The position numbers were made by a program, and so were the translations under genes. This document shows positions 15,288-23,679 of a stretch of 64,000 nucleotides of DNA, one piece after another. The DNA comes from Elusimicrobiota bacterium (lineage in GTDB: Bacteria; Elusimicrobiota; Endomicrobiia; Endomicrobiales; Endomicrobiaceae): NCBI GenBank assembly GCA_017525905.1, contig JAFXSD010000018.1, positions 1 through 64,000 of the forward strand, written 5' to 3'. The notes under the pieces were generated by a model that was given only the letters and a program-made list of their open reading frames with translations, did no database searches and was not told where the DNA came from. Positions within the stretch are counted from its first letter, which is position 1. The number at the start of each line of letters is the position of its first letter.

Positions 15288-17012
15288 ATGTACTTTTCAA
15301 AAGCTTTTATACCAACATTAAAAGAAGCACCTTCGGATATGGACAATGTTTCCGCAAAACTTATGGTAAGATCCGGAATGGTAAAAAAATTGGGCAGCGG
15401 ATTGTTCGAAATTTTGCCTTTAGGGCTTAAAACATTAGGTAATGTAATAAATGTTATCAGAGAAGAAATGTCTTCCATAGACGGTCAGGAAGTAAAGCTT
15501 CCTTTACTTTTACCAAAAGAATTGTGGATAGAAACAGGAAGATGGAATGTATACGGTAAAGAACTTTTCAGAATAAAAGACAGAAAAAACGCAGAGTTTG
15601 CACTTGCTCCGACACATGAAGAAGCAATAACGGACCTTGCAAGAAGCTTTATAAGATCATATAAACAACTTCCTGTAATGTTATATCAGTTCGGTATAAA
15701 ATTCAGAGATGAAATAAGACCGAGATTCGGTGTTATGAGAGCCAGAGAATTTTTAATGAAAGATGCATATTCCTTTCATGCAACCGAAGCGGATTTGGAA
15801 GAATATTATAAAAAAGTTTACGATGCATACGAAAGAATTTGTAAAAGATGCGGCTTTAAATACAGAGTAGTAGAAGCTGCTTCCGGAGCAATAGGCGGAA
15901 ACTTTTCACATGAGTTTATGGTTCTTGCGGATACCGGTGAAGAAGAAATTGCTTGGTGTAATTGCGGGTATGGCGCAAACTCCGAAAAAGCCGAATGTTT
16001 ATCTGATATTTATGAAAAATCCAACGAACAAGTTTTGGATATGCAGGAAATTTCCACACCTAATGTCGGAACAATAGAAGATGTTTCAAAATTTTTAAAT
16101 TCTTCGGCACAGAAATTTATTAAAACTATCATTTATATTGCAGACGGTACTCCTGTTGCAGTTCTTGTAAGAGGAGATTATGAAATTAATGAAATCAAGT
16201 TGCAATCTGTAATAGGTTGCAGTGAACTTGAACTTGCAACACCAGAGATAATTACGGATGTTACAGGTGCAAAAGTGGGATTTGCAGGTCCCGTAAATTT
16301 AAAGAAAAAAATAAAAATATATGCAGACTATTCAGTTGTAAATATTGTTAACGGTGTTATAGGTGCAAATAAAGATGATATGCATATAAAAAATGTAAAT
16401 TATAACAAAGATTATAAAGCAGATGTCGTTACCGATTTAAGAAAAGTTGTTCACGGTGATACTTGCCCAAGATGTAAAAAAGAAAAATTGCAGTTTTCAA
16501 GAGGTATAGAAATAGGACACATTTTTAAACTCGGAACAAAATATTCAAAATCCATGAAAGCAACATATCTTGATGCTAACGGTAAAGAAAATTTGATGGT
16601 TATGGGTTGTTATGGTATAGGAGTAACAAGAATACTTGCTGCCACAATAGAACAATCTTACGATGAAAACGGTATTATTTGGCCGGTACCTCTTGCAGCT
16701 TTTAAAGTTATGATAATACCTGTAGATTTTAACAATGAACAGATAAAAGAAACGGCATTAAAAATTTATGAAGAATTGAAAAAATTAAAAATAGATGTCT
16801 TGCTCGATGACAGAGACGAAAGAGCCGGTATAAAATTTAAAGATGCCGACTTAATAGGTATTCCGTTTAGAATTACTATCGGTGAAAAAAATCTTAAAAA
16901 CGGTAATGTGGAATTTAAAAACAGAAAAGACGATAAATCTCAGGCACAAGTTATAAAAGTTGAAGATGCGGTATCAAAAATAGTTGAAGAACTTAAAAAA
17001 TACGAGATATAA
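15288..17012 (+). CDS. proS: Prolyl-tRNA synthetase (bacterial type)
   Basis: Charges tRNA-Pro. 574 residues, the length of the bacterial form with the inserted editing domain. Class II motif 2 lies in LPVMLYQFGIKFRDEIRPRFGVMRAREFLMKDAYSFH, motif 3 in MVMGCYGIGVTRILAATIEQ. The insertion (about residues 225-400, including KFIKTIIYIADGTPVAVLVRGD and the GPVNL loop) is the YbaK-like editing module. The C-terminal anticodon domain contains DDRDERAGIKFKDADLIGIPFRITIG. The downstream gene starts 3 nt after the stop. Confidence 0.96.
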   Translation: MYFSKAFIPTLKEAPSDMDNVSAKLMVRSGMVKKLGSGLFEILPLGLKTLGNVINVIREEMSSIDGQEVKLPLLLPKELWIETGRWNVYGKELFRIKDRKNAEFALAPTHEEAITDLARSFIRSYKQLPVMLYQFGIKFRDEIRPRFGVMRAREFLMKDAYSFHATEADLEEYYKKVYDAYERICKRCGFKYRVVEAASGAIGGNFSHEFMVLADTGEEEIAWCNCGYGANSEKAECLSDIYEKSNEQVLDMQEISTPNVGTIEDVSKFLNSSAQKFIKTIIYIADGTPVAVLVRGDYEINEIKLQSVIGCSELELATPEIITDVTGAKVGFAGPVNLKKKIKIYADYSVVNIVNGVIGANKDDMHIKNVNYNKDYKADVVTDLRKVVHGDTCPRCKKEKLQFSRGIEIGHIFKLGTKYSKSMKATYLDANGKENLMVMGCYGIGVTRILAATIEQSYDENGIIWPVPLAAFKVMIIPVDFNNEQIKETALKIYEELKKLKIDVLLDDRDERAGIKFKDADLIGIPFRITIGEKNLKNGNVEFKNRKDDKSQAQVIKVEDAVSKIVEELKKYEI

Positions 17013-17015
17013 ATA

Positions 17016-18305
17016 ATGGAAAACAAATATGATATAGCTGTTATCGGTGCAGGCCCCGCAGGGTATAATTGTGCCATAAATTTTTCAAAACAAGGGAAGA
17101 AAGTTGTAATAATTGAAAAAGATAATTTAGGCGGAACTTGTTTGAACAGGGGATGTATTCCTACAAAATTTTTGTGGCAGGCAGCATCGGTAAAACAGAC
17201 AATATCAAAATCTTACGAATATGGTCTGAAATCATCTTTAGAACCTGTAAATTTCCAGGAAATAATAAACAAAAAGAATAAGTTGGTTGAAAATTTGGTT
17301 AAAGGTGTAGCAAGACTTTTAACTGCAAATAAAGTTGATGTTATAAAAGGTACGGCAAGTTTTAAAAATAAAAACGAACTTATCATAAAAACGGAAACCG
17401 AAGAAATAAGTGTAGTTGCAGATAAAATAATTATTGCTACAGGTTCGGAAAGTAAATCAATCCCGAATGTTGAATATGATCACCAAAAGTATATTGATTC
17501 CACCGATGCTTTAAACTTAACAGAAGTTCCTAAAACAATGCTTGTTATCGGTGCCGGTGCAATCGGTATAGAATTAAGTTCCATATTTGCAAGTTTCGGA
17601 TGCAAAGTTACTTTAAGAGAAATTTGTCCTCAAATTTTGCCGAGTGAAGACAGTGATTTGGCACAAGAACTTTCAAGAGTTTTGGCAAGACAAGGTATAA
17701 AAGTAGAAGCGGGATGCACGGACACTTTAAGAGATAAAGACAGTTTTGAAAAAATATTGATAGTTGCAGGCAGGAAATCCAATGCCGACGAACTGAAAAC
17801 AGAAAATATAGGTTTAAATTTAGATAAAAGAAATTTTGTGGCAACACAAAATTATGCAACAAATGTAGATAACATTTTTGCCATAGGTGATATTAACGCT
17901 AAAGGCTTTTTGGCATATACGGCAGAACAAGATGCAATAAATGTTGCAGAAAATTTACAGTCGCAAAATCCTATACCGAAAGTTGTTTTTTCGTTCCCGC
18001 CGGTAGCTTCGGTAAAAGCTGTTGATTATGATGAGTACAAAGATATTGCTTTCGGTAAATCATCTTTTATTTCAAACGCAAGAGCTCAAATTGAAGGGCA
18101 AAGAACAGGTTGGGTAAAAGTTGCCGCAGATAAAGTTTCCAAAAAAATTATAGGTGTTTGGATAATAGGCGTAAATGCGGACGAACTTATAGAGTCTGCA
18201 ACAATGATAATAAAAGCAAATATGAAAATTACGGATTTATCGAAAGATATGTTTTTCCATCCGGGACTTGCGGAAATACTTTTGGAAGCAGCCAAAAATT
18301 GCTGA
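17016..18305 (+). CDS. Dihydrolipoamide dehydrogenase-like flavoprotein
   Basis: Pyridine nucleotide-disulfide oxidoreductase. 429 residues, somewhat shorter than classical Lpd (~470). FAD loop GAGPAGYN (11-18), redox-active Cys42/Cys47 in GGTCLNRGCIPTK, NAD-binding loop VIGAGAIGIELSSIFASFG, second FAD motif VDNIFAIGDIN, and a C-terminal HPGLAE equivalent to the catalytic HPT-E. These favour dihydrolipoamide dehydrogenase over glutathione or mercuric reductase, but no 2-oxo acid dehydrogenase or glycine-cleavage genes are adjacent, so the physiological partner is unknown. It follows proS by 3 nt. Confidence 0.8.
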   Translation: MENKYDIAVIGAGPAGYNCAINFSKQGKKVVIIEKDNLGGTCLNRGCIPTKFLWQAASVKQTISKSYEYGLKSSLEPVNFQEIINKKNKLVENLVKGVARLLTANKVDVIKGTASFKNKNELIIKTETEEISVVADKIIIATGSESKSIPNVEYDHQKYIDSTDALNLTEVPKTMLVIGAGAIGIELSSIFASFGCKVTLREICPQILPSEDSDLAQELSRVLARQGIKVEAGCTDTLRDKDSFEKILIVAGRKSNADELKTENIGLNLDKRNFVATQNYATNVDNIFAIGDINAKGFLAYTAEQDAINVAENLQSQNPIPKVVFSFPPVASVKAVDYDEYKDIAFGKSSFISNARAQIEGQRTGWVKVAADKVSKKIIGVWIIGVNADELIESATMIIKANMKITDLSKDMFFHPGLAEILLEAAKNC

Positions 18306-18366
18306 ATCAATTTTAAAGAATAAAATATTAAAACCAATATTGTAATTATTGTATGATTAACTTAAA

Positions 18367-19089
18367 TTATGCAAAGTTGCGAATATTGGAAGTTACAACC
18401 ACATTATTATCTTGAATGTCTATTATATGAAAACCGTACACATTTATAATCGTTGTGTTATTGATTTTTGAAATTTGTTCGTTTGTTTGCCCTTCAAAAT
18501 GAACATGTCCGTGGAACCAAATTAAAGGATTGAATTTGTTAAGAAATTTTTTAAAACATTTAAATCCTTTATGACAAATGTCAGTTTTATCATGTATGCC
18601 TTCTATGGGAGCATGGGAAACAACTATTATTTTTTTCTTTTTCCTTCTAAATATAAAATCTTTTAATTGTTGAAATCTTATTTTTCTTGATACTTTTGAA
18701 ACTATTTTTGCCATTTCTTTTTCGGTGTATTGGTAACCTTTCATATTGTATCTCATGGAACCTTCAAATCCCACTAAAATATATTCACCGTAAACTTCCA
18801 TTCTTGCATGAATATTTATTCCGCCCAAACTGAATTGCTGTTCATTATCGTAAATTTGTTCCACGATTTTTTTAAAATAGTCTTTTACCGGCGCTTTATT
18901 TAATGTGGGATGATTACCTTCAACAAAGAAAAAATATTTTCTTACAGTATCTACAACAAATTCCAAATAATCTTTTGATAAATCTCCGCAGGATATAATG
19001 AAATCTATTTTTTTTACGGTATCCGGATGTGTTAATATAAAATCCTGAAGTTTTATATCTTCTTTATCTGATACGGCAAGAATTTTCAT
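18367..19089 (-). CDS. Calcineurin-like metallophosphoesterase
   Basis: 240 residues. Metal-binding motifs in order: AVSDKED (8-ish Asp), SCGDLSKDYLEF, VEGNHPTL, VVSHAPIEGIHD and FHGHVHFEGQ, the full set of the calcineurin-like superfamily. Substrate unknown. It is on the - strand, transcribed after the ParB-like gene with a short gap, away from the tRNA-Leu gene. It is not similar in layout to the PPP-type phosphatase at 23.7 kb. Confidence 0.8.
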   Translation of the reverse strand: MKILAVSDKEDIKLQDFILTHPDTVKKIDFIISCGDLSKDYLEFVVDTVRKYFFFVEGNHPTLNKAPVKDYFKKIVEQIYDNEQQFSLGGINIHARMEVYGEYILVGFEGSMRYNMKGYQYTEKEMAKIVSKVSRKIRFQQLKDFIFRRKKKKIIVVSHAPIEGIHDKTDICHKGFKCFKKFLNKFNPLIWFHGHVHFEGQTNEQISKINNTTIINVYGFHIIDIQDNNVVVTSNIRNFA

Positions 19090-19112
19090 AAGGTATCCTT
19101 ATTTGTTTAAAA

Positions 19113-19964
19113 TTACTTTACTAAGTTTTTTATAATATCAGTAAAAATCGAAGGAATAATATCAAGAAATTTCTTATCTTTGTATTTTGCCATAAAATCG
19201 TGAGCAGTAAAATCGAAACCTACATCGTGTCCGGCTCTTTGGCTTAAGAAATATTTGTGTTTTTGTATCCAAACATATAAATCCGTATAAGTTCTGTTTG
19301 CGAATTTAGATAAAATTTTTTCTTCTATCATTAATTTTACGGCAGGCAAAAATCTTTCCGCATACCATTTATAAGATACATACATTATCGGTTTTTTTGA
19401 AAGTTCGCCGTTGTTGTAATTTTCTTTGAAATCCAATATTTCCTGATTTAATATTGCATAACTTTTAAGCTCGGTAACTTTTAAAGGATGTATTAAAATT
19501 TCGTTATTTAGCATTGTTGCTTTTTGAAAAGCATTTTCTTCAAGCTTTATTAAAAATTTCTTTGTACTTTCCGAATCAAAAGTATAGTTTTTATCTTTGG
19601 ATAATTCAAAATCGAACTTAATTTCGGTAACATCCGCATCTATATATTTTGCTTTAAATTCGTTTTTTGCAACCGCAACTCTATGATGCCCGTCTATAAT
19701 AAAATAATTATCAAGCATTTGATAAACTTGTATCGGTTCCAAGTTTATACCTTTTTCCATTAAAGATTTAATATATTCGTATCTTGAACTTCCGTCAGTC
19801 CTTTTCGGAAGCAAAGTTTCGGAAAAATCCAAATATCTTCCCAAACTGCCTATAATTTTATCTATGGGGATAGCTTGAACCCCTTTAGATTTTAATGTAT
19901 ATACAGGTACATTCTTTTCTATTGCCGAAAAATCTACTAATATTCCGTCTTTATCACTTGCCAT
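19113..19964 (-). CDS. ParB/sulfiredoxin-like N-terminal domain protein
   Basis: 283 residues from the ATG at 19964, preceded by AGAGG 6 nt upstream; a TTG 15 nt earlier is less convincing. Residues ~35-120 match the ParB-like fold: IPIDKIIGSLGRYLDFSETLLPKR, LEPIQVYQMLDNYFIIDGHHRVAVAKNEFKAKYIDADVTEI, where DGHHR is the nucleotide-binding loop. The C-terminal ~170 residues are helical and unfamiliar. It lies between tRNA-Leu and the phosphoesterase gene on the same strand, so the three may form one unit. This is not chromosomal ParB; function unknown. Confidence 0.7.
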   Translation of the reverse strand: MASDKDGILVDFSAIEKNVPVYTLKSKGVQAIPIDKIIGSLGRYLDFSETLLPKRTDGSSRYEYIKSLMEKGINLEPIQVYQMLDNYFIIDGHHRVAVAKNEFKAKYIDADVTEIKFDFELSKDKNYTFDSESTKKFLIKLEENAFQKATMLNNEILIHPLKVTELKSYAILNQEILDFKENYNNGELSKKPIMYVSYKWYAERFLPAVKLMIEEKILSKFANRTYTDLYVWIQKHKYFLSQRAGHDVGFDFTAHDFMAKYKDKKFLDIIPSIFTDIIKNLVK

Positions 19965-19990
19965 TTCTTTCCTCTGCAAAATAAAAAATA

Positions 19991-20076
19991 TGGGTAGAGA
20001 GGGAATTGAACCCTCACGGCTCTTGCGAGCCTCAGGATTTTAAGTCCTGTGCGTCTGCCAGTTCCGCCATCCACCC
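19991..20076 (-). tRNA. tRNA-Leu (UAA anticodon)
   Basis: 86 nt. The 7-bp acceptor stem GGGTGGA/TCTACCC closes with one G-T pair; the discriminator is A at 19991. The anticodon stem is CAGGA/TCCTG around CTTAAAA, giving anticodon TAA at 20042-20040. A long variable arm (GGCTCGCAAGAGCC) confirms a class II tRNA, and the T-arm GAGGG-TTCAATT-CCCTC is canonical. CCA is not encoded. It borders the accessory island, and tRNA genes are common integration targets, but I found no second copy of its 3' end. Confidence 0.97.
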
Positions 20077-20222
20077 ATACTTACAACTTTTATTAAAAAA
20101 ACATATTGCTGCTTAGTATTTGGAGATTATACAACTTTTTTATTAAACTGTCAAAATACGATATATACGGAGTTGGTTTATGCGGAAAGTTTTACAATCA
20201 GTTGACAATAACAAGTTTAATT

Positions 20223-21116
20223 TTAGTATTGCTTTAATGTTTCTCTAATCTTATCATCAAGCCATTTTGGTTCTATTACCTTAACATAAGGTAACCAATG
20301 GAATATTGTAGGTAGTATTTCTTCCTCTTTGGCTATTTTACATTCCAATATTAAAGAACTGTCTTTATTTTCTTTTATTATTTTTTGTAAAGGAAAGTAT
20401 TGTTTTGCTTTAAAGTATTTTGCTGCCTTTTTAGCAATAGAAAGTTTTACTTTTATTTTTCGTTCCATCTCAAAATAAATATTTGTGCTTTCTTTTAATA
20501 TTTTGGTTATATCCTTTGTAATTTCAAAATATTTATTTGTTGTTGTTATTGTTTTTATATTATCAATATTATATTTTAAAACTTTATTTTTATGTCCTAC
20601 TAAACAGATTAAATACCAGAATCCTTCAAAGTATGCTATTTTTATTGGTTTTAAATTTTGTATTTTCTTATTATATACGGATTCGATTGTTAAATATTCA
20701 TTATCTTTTATTGCTTTTTCTATAGTCTTTGTTTTTTCGGTTATTTCATATTTAGGTCCGGTTTGAAACTTTACAAAAAACGGGCTGTCTGCATTTTCAG
20801 ACAATATCCTTTTTCTGAATATATCAAAACTTTTATCTATCTTTTTATTTTTTAAAGAATCTACAAAAGAATTTAACAATACTAAAAGTCCAGCTTCCGT
20901 ATCAGATAACAACATCTTTTGTAAAGAGAATCCTTCAGCAAAAGCATAAGCACCTTTTTGTGGGTTATATAGAGGAAATTCTGCATTTTCTATTTCTCTA
21001 ATATATCTTTGAATAGATTTTGTAGATACATTTAATTCTTCGGCAAGACCTTTCGTTGTTACTTCACCACTGTCCAACTTGTTCAAAATAAATATTATTG
21101 CAGACATTTTATTCAT
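20223..21116 (-). CDS. WYL-domain transcriptional regulator (YafY/BrxR/CapW-like architecture)
   Basis: 297 residues. An N-terminal winged helix-turn-helix (AIIFILNKLDSGEVTTKGLAEELNVSTKSIQRYIREIE, 6-43), a WYL domain (KPIKIAYFEGFWYLICLVGHKNKVLKYNIDNIKTI, about 155-190) and a C-terminal WCX-like extension (ILPTIFHWLPYVKVIEPKWLDDKI). WYL domains sense ligands, often nucleic acids, and such regulators commonly sit in defence islands. GGTGG 7 nt before the ATG supports the start. It is divergent from the deiminase operon; a plausible - strand promoter (TGGACA at 21173-21168, 17 bp, TAAAAT at 21150-21145) overlaps the motif at 21158-21171, suggesting autoregulation. Confidence 0.85.
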   Translation of the reverse strand: MNKMSAIIFILNKLDSGEVTTKGLAEELNVSTKSIQRYIREIENAEFPLYNPQKGAYAFAEGFSLQKMLLSDTEAGLLVLLNSFVDSLKNKKIDKSFDIFRKRILSENADSPFFVKFQTGPKYEITEKTKTIEKAIKDNEYLTIESVYNKKIQNLKPIKIAYFEGFWYLICLVGHKNKVLKYNIDNIKTITTTNKYFEITKDITKILKESTNIYFEMERKIKVKLSIAKKAAKYFKAKQYFPLQKIIKENKDSSLILECKIAKEEEILPTIFHWLPYVKVIEPKWLDDKIRETLKQY

Positions 21117-21157
21117 AAAATTCCACCTATAATAAATTTTTTACATTTTATCAAAAG

Positions 21158-21189
21158 GACAGACTGTTGTCCACTTGGAATGTTATATA
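21158..21189 (+). promoter_or_regulatory. Island promoter/operator, site 1 (deiminase operon; overlaps WYL promoter)
   Basis: GACAGACTGTTGTC (21158-21171), TG at 21176-21177 and a -10-like TATATA at 21184-21189, with 12 bp between motif and -10 as in the other four copies. In the opposite direction it overlaps the -35 and spacer of a good WYL-gene promoter. Confidence 0.75.
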
Positions 21190-21194
21190 TTAGG

Positions 21195-21226
21195 TATGAA
21201 TGTATGGAAGAAAAGAGGGATGGAAA
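21195..21226 (+). repeat. 32-bp four-octamer tandem repeat, copy 3
   Basis: Octamers TATGAATG, TATGGAAG, AAAAGAGG, GATGGAAA, diverged relatives of copies 1 and 2, beginning roughly at the transcription start predicted from island site 1. The remaining ~95 nt to the ATG are AT-rich without obvious structure. Confidence 0.6.
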
Positions 21227-21320
21227 CGATAAACAACAGAAAAGTAAGGGGAAAAAAACTAAACAAAAAAATCATTAATTGTAGATTTGATAAAAATTCA
21301 TGCGAATTTATTGAGATAAA

Positions 21321-22118
21321 ATGACAACAATATATTTTTCATCATTATTAAAACAAAAAAGATATTTTCTTTTCTATAACAGGTTAGTAAAATTGTTTAA
21401 AGATAATAATTTAAATTGTGAATTTGTTGAAGGAACAAAAGATATTTGGATGCGGGATTTTATGCCTGTAAAATCTATGGATGGTAAATATATTCAATTT
21501 GATTATCATCCTATATACTTAAAAAAATATCCTACATATATAACAAACGGTAGTTTAATTGCAAAAAAGTTAGGTATAGAAACAATAAAAACGGATATAA
21601 AACTTGATGGCGGGAATTTCGTTTGTTATAACGGAAAAGCAATAATAACATCAAGAATATTTAAAGAAAATCCACAATATAAAGAAGAAAATCTCATAGA
21701 TAAAGTAAAAGATTTACTTAAACTTAACAAAATAATAATAATTGAAGAAGAATATGATGATTATGGGCATAGTGATGGTATGGTTAGGTTTGTTGATGAT
21801 AATGCCGTTTTAATTAATGAATATCCTAAAAAAGACATCAAATATAAAAAAAAATTAACCGATGTTTTAGAGAGAGAGGGTTTAAAATATATTGAAATAC
21901 CGTCAACTGATAATATGACAAATGCAATAGGTTTATATATAAACTATTTACAATTTGACGATGTTATAATAGTGCCGAAGTTCAATATAAAAAATGATAA
22001 TAATATATTAATATCGTTAAATAAAATATTTGGCAATAAATATAAGATACTGCAAATAGATTGCACCGAAATTGCCAAAGATGGTGGAGTTTTAAATTGC
22101 ATTAGTTGGCAGTTATAA
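21321..22118 (+). CDS. Agmatine deiminase / Porphyromonas-type peptidyl-arginine deiminase family protein, short
   Basis: Guanidine-modifying (GME) superfamily enzyme. 265 residues, versus ~340-370 for typical agmatine deiminases. Catalytic landmarks are all kept: KDIWMRDFMP, LDGGNFV, YGHSDGMVRFVDD (His-Asp) and the C-terminal nucleophile Cys in DGGVLNCISWQ. Substrate (agmatine, peptidyl-arginine or another guanidine) cannot be told from sequence. It opens the first island operon, under promoter site 1, with two more genes behind it. The missing ~80 residues are around the substrate-capping regions, so specificity may differ. Confidence 0.75.
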   Translation: MTTIYFSSLLKQKRYFLFYNRLVKLFKDNNLNCEFVEGTKDIWMRDFMPVKSMDGKYIQFDYHPIYLKKYPTYITNGSLIAKKLGIETIKTDIKLDGGNFVCYNGKAIITSRIFKENPQYKEENLIDKVKDLLKLNKIIIIEEEYDDYGHSDGMVRFVDDNAVLINEYPKKDIKYKKKLTDVLEREGLKYIEIPSTDNMTNAIGLYINYLQFDDVIIVPKFNIKNDNNILISLNKIFGNKYKILQIDCTEIAKDGGVLNCISWQL

Positions 22119-22177
22119 CGACAATGTATAATTTAGAATTTATAATGTATAATAAAAAAATAATGGAGGAAAACAAA

Positions 22178-22981
22178 ATGGGCAATATAATAAAAGCGGA
22201 TGATTTTTTAAAAAAAACAAGAGAAGAAATAATATCAGATAAAAAAATTGAAAATTATAATTTAGTAAATGAAGCAATTAAAAATAGAACTTTGAATAAT
22301 TATTTTGAAGATTGTAGTGATACAAAAACAATAATTCCTATATTGCAAAAAGTAAATGAATATTTTTTAAAGAACTATGAAATTAATATTGATAAAGATT
22401 TGATAATGAGACCTATAGAAACAGAAATATATTTTGCAAATGACTTATTTTACGATGGAATGTGTCATAAAAACGAATTACAAAAAGGCAAAGATGATAG
22501 TGGTAATGATAGATTTGGCAAATTATATTTTCATAGATATAAAGATACAGAATGTAGTAAAATTATTTGTATGAAAACAAAAATGGGTGGAATGGATATT
22601 TGTTTGGCAGATGTTAGAGATAAAAATAATTATTATTTATCAATATTAATAAGGAGTGCATTTATAAATGACAAAATATTTTCTGGAATAAATAATATTT
22701 GTAAGGAAATAATGAATAAATGTAATATAGATGAAGAATATAAATTAAAAAAAATGGAAGAATCTATTGTGTTAGTTGAGAGAAAAGAAGAAAATAAAGT
22801 AAAACAAAGTAATATTTTTCTTCAACAAAGAATATTTGGAAGGAAATATGACAAAGGATATAAATTAAATTGTTTAAATTATAACTATTTGAATGAAATA
22901 ATAGAAACAAAACAAACTTTTTATAATGTTCCAAAAAATATACAGAGAATAAAAAATTGTTTTGAAAACAAAAAAAATTAA
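22178..22981 (+). CDS. Unknown protein; possible MPG/AAG-fold (3-methyladenine glycosylase-like)
   Basis: 267 residues from ATG 22178, where GGAGG lies 8 nt upstream; an earlier in-frame start overlapping the deiminase lacks such a site. The central segment, LIMRPIETEIYFANDLFYDG, then FGKLYFHRYKD, GGMDICLAD and YYLSILIRSAFI, is reminiscent of a family of MPG-fold proteins sometimes annotated as 3-methyladenine DNA glycosylase-like. I cannot confirm this, and a catalytic Glu is not certain. The gene is strikingly rich in A and in Lys/Asn codons. Middle gene of the deiminase-Fic operon. Confidence 0.5.
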   Translation: MGNIIKADDFLKKTREEIISDKKIENYNLVNEAIKNRTLNNYFEDCSDTKTIIPILQKVNEYFLKNYEINIDKDLIMRPIETEIYFANDLFYDGMCHKNELQKGKDDSGNDRFGKLYFHRYKDTECSKIICMKTKMGGMDICLADVRDKNNYYLSILIRSAFINDKIFSGINNICKEIMNKCNIDEEYKLKKMEESIVLVERKEENKVKQSNIFLQQRIFGRKYDKGYKLNCLNYNYLNEIIETKQTFYNVPKNIQRIKNCFENKKN

Positions 22982-23007
22982 TGGCTTAATTATAGATAGG
23001 TGTTTTT

Positions 23008-23544
23008 ATGGAAAAAGAATATCAATATGAAATGGAAAACATAAATAAGATTTTAAATGATTTTTCTAAAGGTTTAAACTTGCTTGATGATTACGACCAT
23101 CAACAATTGGATAAAAAAGGAAATTCCAAAAGAAAAGCCATAAAAATAAAAGTTCAAGACTTTTTAAAAATCATTGATAAAATGAAAGGTGAATTTGCAA
23201 GTGATGTGTTTGCTGTACCTAAAGATAAAAGTTTTGAAAGTTCTGTTAATCAAGTATATCAAACTTTCGGCAGGCAAGAGCTTTATCCTACATTAGAAGA
23301 AAAAGCAGCAATGTTACTTTATATGGTTGTAAAAAATCATAGTTTTGTTGACGGAAATAAAAGAATTGCTGCAAGTTGTTTCTTGTATTTCTTAGACAGA
23401 AACAAAATGCTTTATGATAAAACAAATAAACCTATTATAGACAGTGCCACATTATTTGCATTAACTCTACTTATTGCAGAAAGCAATCCTAAAGATAAAG
23501 ATATTGTTATGCAAGTTGTGATAAGTGTATTGAATAGGCAATAA
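23008..23544 (+). CDS. Fic/Doc-family protein (RhuM C-terminal-like)
   Basis: 178 residues. The Fic motif HSFVDGNKRIA (about 111-121) has the catalytic His and the GNKR variant, intermediate between Fic (HPFxxGNGR) and the Doc kinase (HxFxxANKR). Flanking sequence (LLDDYDHQQLDKKG, YQTFGRQELYPTLEEKAAMLLYMVVKNHSFVDGNKRIAASCFLYFLDRN, LLIAESNP) is very like the C-terminal part of RhuM-type proteins, but the usual N-terminal DNA-binding-like domain is absent. It could AMPylate or phosphorylate a target. No separate antitoxin is obvious, though the upstream 22178 gene could fill that role. Last gene of its operon. Confidence 0.8.
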   Translation: MEKEYQYEMENINKILNDFSKGLNLLDDYDHQQLDKKGNSKRKAIKIKVQDFLKIIDKMKGEFASDVFAVPKDKSFESSVNQVYQTFGRQELYPTLEEKAAMLLYMVVKNHSFVDGNKRIAASCFLYFLDRNKMLYDKTNKPIIDSATLFALTLLIAESNPKDKDIVMQVVISVLNRQ

Positions 23545-23606
23545 TTCTCCCTAAACTTACAACCTATATAATCTATAAATCAAATTTGTTTATAACAAGT
23601 TTGTTC

Positions 23607-23638
23607 GACATAGTGCTGTCCACTTGCTATGGTACAAT
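23607..23638 (+). promoter_or_regulatory. Island promoter/operator, site 2 (PPP phosphatase)
   Basis: GACATAGTGCTGTC (23607-23620), TG at 23625-23626 and TACAAT at 23633-23638. Same spacing as the other copies; it points at the phosphatase gene 42 nt downstream. Confidence 0.8.
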
Positions 23639-23679
23639 ATATAAAAATAATGTCGTAATAAATTTATTAGGAGAAAAAA

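Noticed and set aside
18306-18366. Bidirectional terminator between the Lpd-like gene and the phosphoesterase gene
   Set aside because: The gap is AT-rich but I found no GC-containing stem with a T-tract.
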